A stretch of DNA of 64,000 nucleotides from contig JAFLSE010000002.1 in NCBI GenBank assembly GCA_022511075.1, forward strand, positions 1-64,000, in the 5' to 3' direction. Made by a program: the position numbers and the translations under genes. This document shows positions 42,926 through 51,499 of the stretch, in pieces (position 1 is the stretch's first letter; each line of letters opens with the position of its first letter). This DNA comes from Prevotella sp. GTDB taxonomy: Bacteria > Bacteroidota > Bacteroidia > Bacteroidales > Bacteroidaceae. The notes under the pieces are model-generated. The model was not told where the DNA came from and searched no databases. It was given only the letters and a program-made list of their open reading frames with translations.

Positions 42926-45715
42926 TCAGAAACTGAGTTTAATGCCTGCGTTGAACTTCACTCCGTAGTATTCGGCTTGCATCGTGTAGTTTTTTGAGCC
43001 TTGATAGTAGCGGAGAGGTTGATTGAGTAGGTTTGTGCAGTCAGCATAAATTGTGAACTTCGTTTTCTGCCCGAAAGTATAGCCGAAGTTGAGGTCTAAA
43101 TAGTTTACTGCGTCATAGTAGCGGTCATAGAAACTGCTTGCACCCATTTCGTCGATGAATGCCGATACATAGTTGTATGACAGTCGTGCGCTCAATCCCC
43201 ATTTCTCAAAGAACAGTGAGGCATTGGCTGTATGGGTAGGCGAGCCCGGCAGTCTGAGCCCTTTTTCATCTTCTCGTCCCTCGAAGTTGAAGTCGGTCAC
43301 ACGTGAGTGCGTGAAGGTGTATGTACCATAGAAGCCTATGCATTTCAATGAAGGGGCGATGAAACTGAAGTCACGCTGATATGCAACCTCGACACCCATG
43401 ATGTTGGCATTGCCGGCATTCTTGGGCTGTGTGAGCTTGGTCCATACGTTTCCGTCGTATTCTTTGTTGTACGCTACCTCATCTACGATGAATCCATCTA
43501 TCCGCTTGTAGAAGACACTTGCACTTACCAATCCGATAGTCTTCCAGTAGTATTCCGCATTCAGGTCTATGTTGTGCGATGTCGTAGCCTTCAGGTTCGA
43601 GTTTCCCACAACAATCTCGTTGTCTCCGCGCTTGATACTCATACCAGGCACAAGGGCAGAGTATTTAGGGCGTGAAAGCGATTGATTATACCCAAGTCGC
43701 ACTATGAAGTCTTTTTTCAGCTCCCACTTTACGAGCAGTGAAGGCAGAAAGTTAATGTAGTTTGAATGCTGCGGCTCGGTCTTTGAGACGGTCTCGGTCT
43801 CATCGTCATAAATTCTTCCCGTATAGCGCAGGGCAGTGTTTTCAATGCGCAGACCGCCGGTAAAATCAAGATTGTTTGCGATACGGGTGTCAATTCTGGC
43901 ATAAGCAGATGTAACGGCTTCGCGGGCAGAATAGTTTGAGGCGAGTTCCTCGGCGACCTGCTCCTTTGAGAAGCGTGCGGCATCATTGAGGTCAAGATTG
44001 CCTACATACTCTTTGCTGACAAATGTACCTGCCTGATATTTTGACGAAGGCATAAATCGTGATGTTGACATATCCACGGTGTTGCCCAACGCATCAGCCA
44101 TAAACGCTTCCTTGTCAATCGGGGAATACTCGTAGAAGTCCGTCTCTCTCTTCTTTGTCTTGGTAACGTGCTTGAAGCCAAACTTCAACTTTGAGTGCTC
44201 GGTGAGGTCTGTCTTGAAATCAATCTGGGCTTTTATGTCCTGCTCTGTAATGTCTCCGAACTGCTCTGTGAGTTCCTTGAGCGAGAAGGAAGGGTCAAGT
44301 GTCATAATAGAGCCTTCCAAAGGATATGCCAACGGTTCACGGGGATTGCTCAAGTCGAATCCGAATTGCTGCTTTGACAGTTGGAAGTCTATGTATCTTT
44401 CATTTGGTCGGGCTTCGGAAGCTCTCGCATATCCTAATTTCCAGTCTATGTCGAATATGCCAGCCTTGTTATCGCCTCCCAAGGCAAGGTCGAGTGTCTG
44501 CTGGCGTTCAAGACGGGTATTTCGTTGGTTGGGCGTTCCTGCCTTCGTCTGTATGCGGACGGTCGCTACTCCTTCCGGTGATATACCCTTAAGCGTAGTC
44601 CTATAGCGGTTTTCCCAGTCATTGCGGTTGTTGAATATACCCTTAATCCATATTTTATTATAGTCGTTGAACTTGTAGTCGAGCGCAAGCGAGTAGTTCT
44701 GCCGTTCGCGTGTCACAAAATATTGGCGTATCTGATAGTCGTTCAGATATGTCTTGCCATCATCGGTTTTCTCCCAGACAAATTCCGTATTGTACGACCC
44801 GGCAGGGGCATTCTGATATGAGACAGATGCCATGAATCCTAATCGGTCGTTGAGGAAGCGGTTTCCAATGGTCAGTCCGAGGTTAAGCTGTGCTTTCTCA
44901 CTTATCCAGTTGTAGCCGCTGCCGGCAGTTGCGTTGAGCGTGAAGCGGTTGGGTGCGCTTTTTGTTATAAGGTTTATTGAGCCTCCGATGGCATCGCCGT
45001 CTTGGTCGGGCAGCAGCGTCTTGTTTACTTCTATGGTCTGCACCATGTCAGCAGGTATAAGGTCGAGTTGCACGTTTCTGATATCGCCTTCCGCCGACGG
45101 AATGCGCGAGCCATTGATGGTGACGGAACTGAACTCAGCAGGAGTACCACGGACCTGTCCAAACCGTGCCTCTCCTTGGTCGTACTGCACGTTGATGCCG
45201 CTGATGCGCTTCAGTGCGTCTCCGATGTTTGAATCGGGGAACTTTCCAATCTGGTCTGCCGATACTATATTAGTAATGTTCACATTGCCCTTTTGTGCGT
45301 TGAGGGCTTTCTGCTGATTGGAGAACACGCCAGTTACTACTACTTCGTGAAGTTCATCGACATTCTCAATCATTACCACCTCTACGTTTGTTCCTGTCTG
45401 CACTACGGTAATAGCCATATTGACAGGAATGAAACCTAAATAGGTAATGTTCAACGTGTGGTTGCCTGCCGACACCTTGCTGAACATAAACTCTCCTTCT
45501 GCGTTTGTTACTGTGCCGAGCCTGCTGTCCTCTATTTTCACCGAGGCTCCCGGCAGCGGATTACGCTGGTTATCAAGCACCCGACCTTTAAGAATACCAT
45601 AGGAAGCAGCCACAGGCTCTTCCGCCGCATACATAGCCACACTGGACATCAGAATGACCATGAGCATCACTGTTGTCCGTTTCAATAAATTCATACTTCT
45701 TTTTAATAAATCCAT
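42926..45715 (-). CDS. TonB-dependent receptor with carboxypeptidase-like N-terminal domain
   Basis: 929 residues from ATG 45715; the frame is open to 45766 but MDLLKRSMNLLKRTTVMLMVILMSSVAMYA gives the natural signal region. After the signal come a CarboxypepD_reg-like domain (LKGRVLDNQRNPLPGASVKIED), a plug (VNITNIVSADQIGKFPDSNIGDALKRISGI) and a large barrel ending in a terminal Phe (GIKLSF). Its plug belongs to the TonB-Xanth-Caul type. There is no SusD gene; the partner is the phosphoesterase downstream. LLKR occurs twice in the first 13 residues, a small tandem duplication. Confidence 0.88.
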   Translation of the reverse strand: MDLLKRSMNLLKRTTVMLMVILMSSVAMYAAEEPVAASYGILKGRVLDNQRNPLPGASVKIEDSRLGTVTNAEGEFMFSKVSAGNHTLNITYLGFIPVNMAITVVQTGTNVEVVMIENVDELHEVVVTGVFSNQQKALNAQKGNVNITNIVSADQIGKFPDSNIGDALKRISGINVQYDQGEARFGQVRGTPAEFSSVTINGSRIPSAEGDIRNVQLDLIPADMVQTIEVNKTLLPDQDGDAIGGSINLITKSAPNRFTLNATAGSGYNWISEKAQLNLGLTIGNRFLNDRLGFMASVSYQNAPAGSYNTEFVWEKTDDGKTYLNDYQIRQYFVTRERQNYSLALDYKFNDYNKIWIKGIFNNRNDWENRYRTTLKGISPEGVATVRIQTKAGTPNQRNTRLERQQTLDLALGGDNKAGIFDIDWKLGYARASEARPNERYIDFQLSKQQFGFDLSNPREPLAYPLEGSIMTLDPSFSLKELTEQFGDITEQDIKAQIDFKTDLTEHSKLKFGFKHVTKTKKRETDFYEYSPIDKEAFMADALGNTVDMSTSRFMPSSKYQAGTFVSKEYVGNLDLNDAARFSKEQVAEELASNYSAREAVTSAYARIDTRIANNLDFTGGLRIENTALRYTGRIYDDETETVSKTEPQHSNYINFLPSLLVKWELKKDFIVRLGYNQSLSRPKYSALVPGMSIKRGDNEIVVGNSNLKATTSHNIDLNAEYYWKTIGLVSASVFYKRIDGFIVDEVAYNKEYDGNVWTKLTQPKNAGNANIMGVEVAYQRDFSFIAPSLKCIGFYGTYTFTHSRVTDFNFEGREDEKGLRLPGSPTHTANASLFFEKWGLSARLSYNYVSAFIDEMGASSFYDRYYDAVNYLDLNFGYTFGQKTKFTIYADCTNLLNQPLRYYQGSKNYTMQAEYYGVKFNAGIKLSF

Positions 45716-45804
45716 AATTCGTTTTTTGATATGTTTAAAATACGTTGTGTTCTTTTTGCACTGCAAAGGTCTGAAAACTTTATTTCATAATTATTGCATT
45801 TGCA

Positions 45805-45827
45805 TTAAGAAATCGTTAAGTTTTAAC
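45805..45827. promoter_or_regulatory. direct-repeat operator candidate upstream of the receptor-phosphoesterase pair
   Basis: TTAAG occurs at 45805-45809 and 45816-45820, exactly 11 bp apart, with a further TTAA at 45823-45826. Eleven-bp spaced direct repeats are the usual target of OmpR/PhoB-family regulators. It lies about 90-110 bp above the chosen start. The only -7-like box nearby (GACCTTTG at 45763-45770) is imperfect, as expected for an activated promoter. Confidence 0.35.
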
Positions 45828-45920
45828 TTTGCCGTTTTTTAAACAATACGAATAATGGAAGGGGTTACATCTTTTTAATGTAACAGCCGAAATATATCAT
45901 AAAAGCTGTTATACGATAAA

Positions 45921-45975
45921 CAAAAAATATAGAGTCAACCAGAAAGATAATTGCCTTTGCTGATTGACTCTATAT
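45921..45975 (-). terminator. terminator after the nitroreductase gene
   Basis: Perfect 12-bp stem ATATAGAGTCAA (45928-45939) with TTGACTCTATAT (45964-45975); on the minus strand it is followed by a T-rich run at 45927-45921. Between here and 45843 two mutually exclusive hairpins share TGTAACAGC. Confidence 0.8.
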
Positions 45976-45994
45976 TAAACTGAACAACTCCTGC

Positions 45995-46612
45995 TTACCA
46001 GCGCTGATAGTGTACATTGTCAGGATTCCATTTGTCTTTCGGTTGTACTTCTGCTGCAGGATAGCCCATTGTTATGATATTCAGTGGGATTATGTTTTCC
46101 GGCAAGCCGAGAACCTGTGTTACGCCCGGAATACGTTCCGGATTGGGATATACACCGCACCATACCGCCCCTATGCCCAAGGAGTGTGCTGCAAGCAAGA
46201 TGTTCTCTGTGGCAGCGGAGCAGTCCTGCACCCAATACTCGCGTGCTGCATCCTTTGCAGCCTTTTCCATATCGCCACACACGATTATGGCAGCAGTAGC
46301 CGTTGCAAGGTTGGAATATGGATGCACACTTCTCAGGCTGTCAAGCACCTCACGTTCCGTAACAACTACAAACGCCCATGGCTGCAGGTTCATTGCAGAA
46401 GGTGCAGCCATACCTGCACGGACAATTGTTTCGAGCGTGTCGCTGCTTATAGGACGGTCAGTAAACTGGCGCACACTTGCGCGTGTCATTATGTTCTCAA
46501 TAACACCCTGTGCTGATTCCTCCTTAGGTGCGGTCGGCTGTGAAGAGCATGATGCTGTTAAAACTACTGTAGCCATAATAAAAGCCTTTGCAATAAGATT
46601 TTTCTTTTTCAT
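45995..46612 (-). CDS. nitroreductase-family lipoprotein
   Basis: 205 residues. A lipoprotein signal with lipobox LTASC precedes an FMN-dependent nitroreductase domain (MTRASVRQFTDRPI, APSAMNLQPWAFVVV, GIGAVWCGVYP, NIITMGYPA). These flavoenzymes reduce quinones or nitro compounds with NAD(P)H. Export as a lipoprotein is unusual for an FMN and NAD(P)H enzyme, so the physiological electron donor in the envelope is unclear. It has its own promoter and terminator. Confidence 0.88.
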   Translation of the reverse strand: MKKKNLIAKAFIMATVVLTASCSSQPTAPKEESAQGVIENIMTRASVRQFTDRPISSDTLETIVRAGMAAPSAMNLQPWAFVVVTEREVLDSLRSVHPYSNLATATAAIIVCGDMEKAAKDAAREYWVQDCSAATENILLAAHSLGIGAVWCGVYPNPERIPGVTQVLGLPENIIPLNIITMGYPAAEVQPKDKWNPDNVHYQRW

Positions 46613-46637
46613 AGTGTAATTAATTTAATATTTTCTG

Positions 46638-46669
46638 CAAAAATAGCACAATTTTTTTGATATTCCAAA
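46638..46669 (-). promoter_or_regulatory. promoter of the nitroreductase gene
   Basis: Minus-strand TTTG (46666-46669), 20-base spacer, TATTTTTG (46638-46645); strongly similar across ~50 bp to the promoter at 41707-41738. Confidence 0.78.
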
Positions 46670-46746
46670 AATATAGCTAAAAAATGTATGTTGAAGCATA
46701 TTGCCTCGATTTCCATCGCTTTTATGTGTGTTGAAAATAGTTCCTC

Positions 46747-47412
46747 CTATCTATATATATAATATTTACCTCCATCGCTTTGACAGTATTTCCTTAACAG
46801 GGTTTGTATGTATTCTGCATTTTCTCTTACGCGCTGCTCGTTGCCGTCATAGCCATTTATGAGTACCATCAAGTTATGGGTGTCGTCGGTAATTTTGGTA
46901 CGCTCGTTATCAGTAGTTGGTGTTCCTACGCCTCCTTTTGCGTCACGATACACAGGTAGTCCTTGAATGTTTATTGTTCCGCGACCTATTCCTTCATATG
47001 GTTCCCCTTTACGTCCTATACCTAATGTAAGTGTATTTCCCTCGAATTTGTCGGCATCAAAACCGCCAATACTGTAGCTGTATACTATAGATGCTAAATT
47101 TACCAAGTCCACCAAAGTGTTAATATGGTAGAGTTCTTTTTTTTGCAGTACACGACGTATGAGTGCCTCCGAGGCAGGGCGATATCTTGAAGGATCTTTT
47201 CCACAAACTTTGTATATGCGTCTGGTTGCTGCAATACTGGAAATTTCTTTCAGAGATTCTGTTGTCAGTTCATCGCGAAACTTATTGCATGTCATTTCAA
47301 TCTCTTTCCACAGTTCATCGCAATAGGGAGTGTTTGTAACTGTTGCTTCCAAGCAAGCCCCTACAAATTCAGGGCATATCTGTTCTATTACTTGTGATAC
47401 TATTACTTTCAT
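46747..47412 (-). CDS. B3/4-domain protein (tRNA-editing-like)
   Basis: 221 residues made almost entirely of a B3/B4 domain, the fold used for editing in the phenylalanyl-tRNA synthetase beta subunit. The motif GKDPSRYRPASEALIRRVLQ and the later LGIGRKGEPYEGIGRG are typical of the free-standing family. Stand-alone versions are thought to deacylate mischarged tRNA or act on amino-acid-like substrates; the target is not known. Own promoter at 47439-47470. Confidence 0.82.
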   Translation of the reverse strand: MKVIVSQVIEQICPEFVGACLEATVTNTPYCDELWKEIEMTCNKFRDELTTESLKEISSIAATRRIYKVCGKDPSRYRPASEALIRRVLQKKELYHINTLVDLVNLASIVYSYSIGGFDADKFEGNTLTLGIGRKGEPYEGIGRGTINIQGLPVYRDAKGGVGTPTTDNERTKITDDTHNLMVLINGYDGNEQRVRENAEYIQTLLRKYCQSDGGKYYIYR

Positions 47413-47438
47413 TTATTGATTAAATTAAAATATGACCA

Positions 47439-47470
47439 CAAAATTACAAAAAACAACTTTGTTATGCAAA
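47439..47470 (-). promoter_or_regulatory. promoter of the B3/4-domain gene
   Basis: Minus-strand TTTG (47467-47470), 20-base spacer, TAATTTTG (47439-47446). Confidence 0.75.
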
Positions 47471-47566
47471 TTTATAAATATCTTTTCTTTTTTTTTACGA
47501 TTACTTGAAATATATAAAAGAAAGAAAAGATAAAGTTAGGTATCTGGCACACTTTTTGCAATGCTT

Positions 47567-47601
47567 CTTGCGGCATCATAATTATTATGTGGTGCCGCAA
47601 G
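47567..47601 (+). promoter_or_regulatory. hairpin/inverted repeat upstream of htpG
   Basis: CTTGCGGCA (47567-47575) and TGCCGCAAG (47593-47601) form a perfect 9-bp inverted repeat; CATAAT-T-ATTATG continues the pairing inside. No TAnnTTTG promoter is visible nearby, so htpG may use another sigma factor, with this as operator or leader hairpin. It does not match CIRCE. Confidence 0.5.
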
Positions 47602-47640
47602 TAATAGTAAGTATAATAACAATTAAAAAATAAAAAGACT

Positions 47641-49695
47641 ATGCAGAAAGGTAATATCGGGGTTACGACAGAGAACATTTTCCCCGTAATCAAAAAGTTC
47701 TTGTATTCAGACCACGAGATATTCTTACGTGAAATGGTGTCTAATGCCGTTGACGCTTCGCAGAAGATGAAAACACTGGCAGAGCGCGGCGACTTCAAGG
47801 GTGAGTTGGGCGACCTCACGGTGCATGTGGCCCTCGACACGGAGGCAGGCACGATAACCATCACCGACCGCGGTATCGGTATGACGGAAGAGGAGATTGA
47901 CAAGTACATCAATCAGATTGCATTCTCTGGCGTGAGCGACTTCCTTGAGAAATACAAGGACAACGCAAACAACATTATAGGACACTTCGGACTTGGCTTC
48001 TATTCTTCGTTTATGGTGGCAAAGAAGGTGGAGATAATAACACGCAGCTACAAGGACGGTGCAAAGGCTGTGAAATGGAGTTGCGACGGCAGCCCTGCCT
48101 ACGAAATAGACGATGTGGAGAAGGATGACCGCGGTAGTTCTGTGATACTTTACATCGACGACGACTGCAAGGAGTTCCTCGACAAGCAGAAGATTGAAGG
48201 CTTGCTCAACAAGTACTGCAAGTTTATGATGGTGCCAGTGGCATTCGGCAAGAAAACCGAGTGGAAAGACGGCAAGCAGGTGGATACCGAGGAGGACAAC
48301 GTGATAAACAGCGTTGAACCATTGTGGACAAAAACACCGAGCGGACTGAAAGACGAGGACTACAAGAGCTTCTACCGCACGCTCTATCCAATGCAGGACG
48401 AGCCTATGTTCTGGATTCACCTCAACGTTGACTATCCTTTCAACCTCACGGGTATTCTCTACTTCCCACGCATAAAGCAGAACATCGACTTGCAGCGCAA
48501 CAAGATACAGCTCTATTGCAATCAGGTGTTCGTTACCGACCAGGTGGAAGGCATCGTGCCAGAGTTCCTTACGCTGCTCCACGGTGTAATCGACTCGCCG
48601 GATATTCCGCTGAACGTAAGCCGTTCTTACTTGCAGAGCGACCGCGACGTGAAGAAGATAAGCACTTACATCACGAAGAAGGTGAGCGACCGCCTGAACG
48701 GAATTTTTAAAGACGACCGCAAGGCATACGAGGATAAGTGGGAGAGTCTGAAATTGTTCATCAACTATGGAATGCTTTCGGAGGAAAGTTTCTACGACAG
48801 GGCAAAGGATTTTGCATTGCTGAAGGACACCGAGGGCAAGTTGTACACATACGAGGAATATCAGACGGAGATAAAGGAGAAGCAGACCGACAAGGACGGC
48901 AACCTCGTTTATCTCTACACCACCGACAGCGAGGAGCAATACAGTTACATTGAGGCTGCAAGGCAGAAGGGCTATAGCGTGCTTGTGTTCGACGGACAAC
49001 TTGACGTGCCGATGACGGGAATGCTTGAGCAGAAACTTGAAAAGAGCCGCTTTGTACGCGTGGACAGCGATGTGGTTGACCGCCTGATACAAAAGGAGGA
49101 CGAGAAAAAAGAGGAACTGCCACAGGAAGATACTGACAAATTGTCAGCAGTGTTCCAGAGTATGCTGCCTAAAATGGAGAAGGCAAACTTCTACGTTGAG
49201 GTGCAGGCTCTCGGCGAAAGCACACAGCCGGTAGTGGTGACACAAAGCGAGTATATGCGCCGCATGAAGGAGATGAGCCGCTTCCAGCCTGGAATGAGTT
49301 TCTATGGCGAGATGCCCGACTCCTACTCGATGGTGCTCAACAGCGATCACCCACTCGTGAAGCGCGTGCTCGACGACTGCAATGCCAACACGGCAGAGGC
49401 GCTTGCGCCTGTGATCAGCGAGATTAAGGGCAAGGAGGCAAGGCTTGCGGCACTGCGTGCATCGGAGAAAGACGTGAAGCCAGAGGATATCACTCAGGAG
49501 CACAAGGACGACGTGAGCAACACCGAGAAAGGTTTGCAGGAGGAAAAGGACAAGAAGCAGACAATCTTGAGCGACTATGCAAAGGGCAACTCCATCGTGA
49601 GCCAACTTATCGACCTCGCATTGTTGCAGAACGGAATGCTGAAGGGTGCTGCACTCGACAAGTTCCTGAAGCGCTCCATTGAATTGATTGGATAA
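47641..49695 (+). CDS. htpG: molecular chaperone HtpG (Hsp90)
   Basis: 684 residues. The N-terminal GHKL ATPase domain shows FLREMVSNAVDASQK, ITDRGIGMTEEEID and GHFGLGFYSSFMV. The middle domain follows with the DIPLNVSRSYLQSD region that holds the conserved arginine, then the C-terminal dimerisation domain (about 480-684). It lacks the eukaryotic MEEVD tail, as expected. ATP-dependent client folding under stress. A terminator follows immediately. Confidence 0.96.
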   Translation: MQKGNIGVTTENIFPVIKKFLYSDHEIFLREMVSNAVDASQKMKTLAERGDFKGELGDLTVHVALDTEAGTITITDRGIGMTEEEIDKYINQIAFSGVSDFLEKYKDNANNIIGHFGLGFYSSFMVAKKVEIITRSYKDGAKAVKWSCDGSPAYEIDDVEKDDRGSSVILYIDDDCKEFLDKQKIEGLLNKYCKFMMVPVAFGKKTEWKDGKQVDTEEDNVINSVEPLWTKTPSGLKDEDYKSFYRTLYPMQDEPMFWIHLNVDYPFNLTGILYFPRIKQNIDLQRNKIQLYCNQVFVTDQVEGIVPEFLTLLHGVIDSPDIPLNVSRSYLQSDRDVKKISTYITKKVSDRLNGIFKDDRKAYEDKWESLKLFINYGMLSEESFYDRAKDFALLKDTEGKLYTYEEYQTEIKEKQTDKDGNLVYLYTTDSEEQYSYIEAARQKGYSVLVFDGQLDVPMTGMLEQKLEKSRFVRVDSDVVDRLIQKEDEKKEELPQEDTDKLSAVFQSMLPKMEKANFYVEVQALGESTQPVVVTQSEYMRRMKEMSRFQPGMSFYGEMPDSYSMVLNSDHPLVKRVLDDCNANTAEALAPVISEIKGKEARLAALRASEKDVKPEDITQEHKDDVSNTEKGLQEEKDKKQTILSDYAKGNSIVSQLIDLALLQNGMLKGAALDKFLKRSIELIG

Positions 49696-49726
49696 TGCAT
49701 TCAATCAAGAAAGAATAGATAATATA

Positions 49727-49765
49727 CCCCTGCCGATTCTACAAAGATAGTCGGCAGGGGTTTTG
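49727..49765 (+). terminator. terminator after htpG
   Basis: Perfect 10-bp stem CCCCTGCCGA (49727-49736) and TCGGCAGGGG (49751-49760) followed by TTTTG. Confidence 0.88.
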
Positions 49766-49795
49766 TGCAATAATAGGGCTGCACTAAAAAAAGGA

Positions 49796-50812
49796 ATGAC
49801 ACTGAAAGATTTTCTTGCTGAATGGCACGACGATAGCACAACGTTGGAAATCAAGACAAGCGGAAGCACGGGCGAGCCAAAGCCTATCAGGGTGGAGAAA
49901 AGGCGAATGCTCGCTTCGGCACGCATCACCTGCGATTTTCTCGGACTGAAAAAGGGCGACACCGCCTTGCTTTGTCTGCCGCTCGACTATATTGCAGGTA
50001 AGATGATTGTGGTGAGAGCCATTGAGCGAGTACTGCAATTAACTGCCACCGAGCCTTGCGGCAACCCGATGCGTGATGTGCCTGAAGGCGGCTTCGACCT
50101 CGTGGCAATGGTGCCTATGCAGGTTTACAACACGTTGCAGGTAGAGGCAGAACGCAAGCGACTGATGCAGGTGCGACACCTGCTTATTGGCGGTGGGGCG
50201 GTGGATGCTGCATTGGAAAAGGCTCTGCGTAATTTTCCCAACGCCGTGTGGAGCACATACGGAATGACGGAAACATTGAGCCACATTGCGCTGCGACGGC
50301 TTAACGGACCAGAGGCAAGCGAATGGTACACGCCATTCGACACCGTAGGCATATCGCAGAATGCCGACGGTTGTCTTGTGATAAATGCCCCGGAGATATG
50401 CGACTGCGAGATTGTTACCAATGACATTGTGGAAATGGACTCGTCGGGCAGGCGTTTCAAGGTCATTGGCAGGCTTGACAACGTGATATGCTGCGGAGGC
50501 GTGAAGATACAGATAGAGGAGGTTGAGAAACGCCTGAAAGACAGGTTAGGTGTGCCCTTCGTGATAACCAAGCGCAAGGATGAGAAATTCGGCGAGGTGG
50601 TTGTCATGCTATACGAAAAAGAAAACGACGCAGACCCTGAAAGCCTGCGTCGTGTGGTTGAAGATGCGTTGCCTCGCTATTGGCAACCTAAAAACTATTT
50701 TGCCGTGGAGCGTCTGCCTGTTACGGGTAGCGGCAAGCCAGCCCGAAAGGAGGCAGAGCGCTTGGCTGCTTTATTTGGGTTCGATTTCTGCAAAGATACC
50801 GCTGCGTATTGA
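49796..50812 (+). CDS. menE: o-succinylbenzoate-CoA ligase (MenE-like)
   Basis: 338 residues from ATG 49796, preceded by AAAGGA; the in-frame TTG at 49763 would overlap the htpG terminator. It is a short acyl-adenylate enzyme: KTSGSTGEPKPI (P-loop), STYGMTETLSHIA, and GRLDNVICCGGVKIQIEEVE, with the catalytic lysine in GSGKPARKE. The length and motifs fit MenE of menaquinone synthesis. No other men gene is present here. The last 42 bp overlap the convergent lipoprotein gene. Confidence 0.83.
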   Translation: MTLKDFLAEWHDDSTTLEIKTSGSTGEPKPIRVEKRRMLASARITCDFLGLKKGDTALLCLPLDYIAGKMIVVRAIERVLQLTATEPCGNPMRDVPEGGFDLVAMVPMQVYNTLQVEAERKRLMQVRHLLIGGGAVDAALEKALRNFPNAVWSTYGMTETLSHIALRRLNGPEASEWYTPFDTVGISQNADGCLVINAPEICDCEIVTNDIVEMDSSGRRFKVIGRLDNVICCGGVKIQIEEVEKRLKDRLGVPFVITKRKDEKFGEVVVMLYEKENDADPESLRRVVEDALPRYWQPKNYFAVERLPVTGSGKPARKEAERLAALFGFDFCKDTAAY

Positions 50813-51385
50813 CTTTCCGTTGTCAATCACTTTCACGCTTTCATCTGTACCGTCGCCGCTGCGTGTCCTGCTATACCACCTGTCGCTGTAATAGTCGAAA
50901 CCGTCGTCATAATACAAATCGAATTGTATCTCGCGGTTTGTGCCGTCGTCCATATAGCCATAGAAACGATTGCCGCTTATGCGATAGTCGTAGATGTAAA
51001 TGGGGTGATACCAATCATCATCATAAGTAATGATTATCGTTGGTTTGTGATATGAATAATAGTCATCGTCTACATACCACGAGAATGTGCTGCGGTAGTA
51101 GTTGGCATAGCGGTCGTTTACGTTGTACCCCATTTCTATTCCGCGCCCCGATGTAGAGCTGTCGTAGTCGTATTTGCTGCCGCTGTTGCGAATGAACGTG
51201 AAAGTAACCCTGTATTCGCTGCCGCTTACTCCCCAACGGTCATATATGTATGTGTCAATATATCCTGTCCACGAACCTTCTAAAGTGTGAGCCACCATTT
51301 GTGCATCGTCCTCGCAAGAGGTGAGTGTGAACATACTTGATATGCATATTATTGTCGTCGTGATGATTGAGTATAACTTTTTCAT
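50771..51385 (-). CDS. hypothetical lipoprotein
   Basis: 204 residues from ATG 51385; a start at 51394 is also possible, and the -7 box at 51437-51444 excludes the longest frame (51439). Lipobox LTSC follows a hydrophobic signal. The mature part is rich in Tyr, Asp and Ser (YDYDSSTSGRGIEMGYN, YDDDWYHPIYIYDYR), resembling small beta-barrel or lipocalin-like lipoproteins common in Bacteroidales. Function unknown. Confidence 0.72.
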   Translation of the reverse strand: MKKLYSIITTTIICISSMFTLTSCEDDAQMVAHTLEGSWTGYIDTYIYDRWGVSGSEYRVTFTFIRNSGSKYDYDSSTSGRGIEMGYNVNDRYANYYRSTFSWYVDDDYYSYHKPTIIITYDDDWYHPIYIYDYRISGNRFYGYMDDGTNREIQFDLYYDDGFDYYSDRWYSRTRSGDGTDESVKVIDNGKSIRSGIFAEIEPK

Positions 51386-51436
51386 AGTCGTCATGTTTTT
51401 GTGGTTCAACATATAGTTTCCTGTTCTCTGATGCTG

Positions 51437-51468
51437 CAAAGGTATATATTATTTCCCACCTCTGCAAG
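51437..51468 (-). promoter_or_regulatory. promoter of the lipoprotein gene
   Basis: Minus-strand TACCTTTG (51437-51444) with CTTG (51465-51468) 20 bases upstream, one mismatch to TTTG. Confidence 0.6.
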
Positions 51469-51499
51469 ATATGTTCCCTAAACGCATGTAGGGAAATCC

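Noticed and set aside
47567..47601. CIRCE element upstream of htpG
   Set aside because: The arms (CTTGCGGCA/TGCCGCAAG, 17-bp spacing) do not match TTAGCACTC-N9-GAGTGCTAA.
47725..49092. 455-codon minus-strand frame opposite htpG
   Set aside because: Antisense shadow; Leu/Val/His-rich product typical of reversed GC-rich coding DNA, no domain.
49763..49795. TTG start giving a longer MenE
   Set aside because: The extension reads the htpG terminator; ATG at 49796 has a ribosome site and the right family length.
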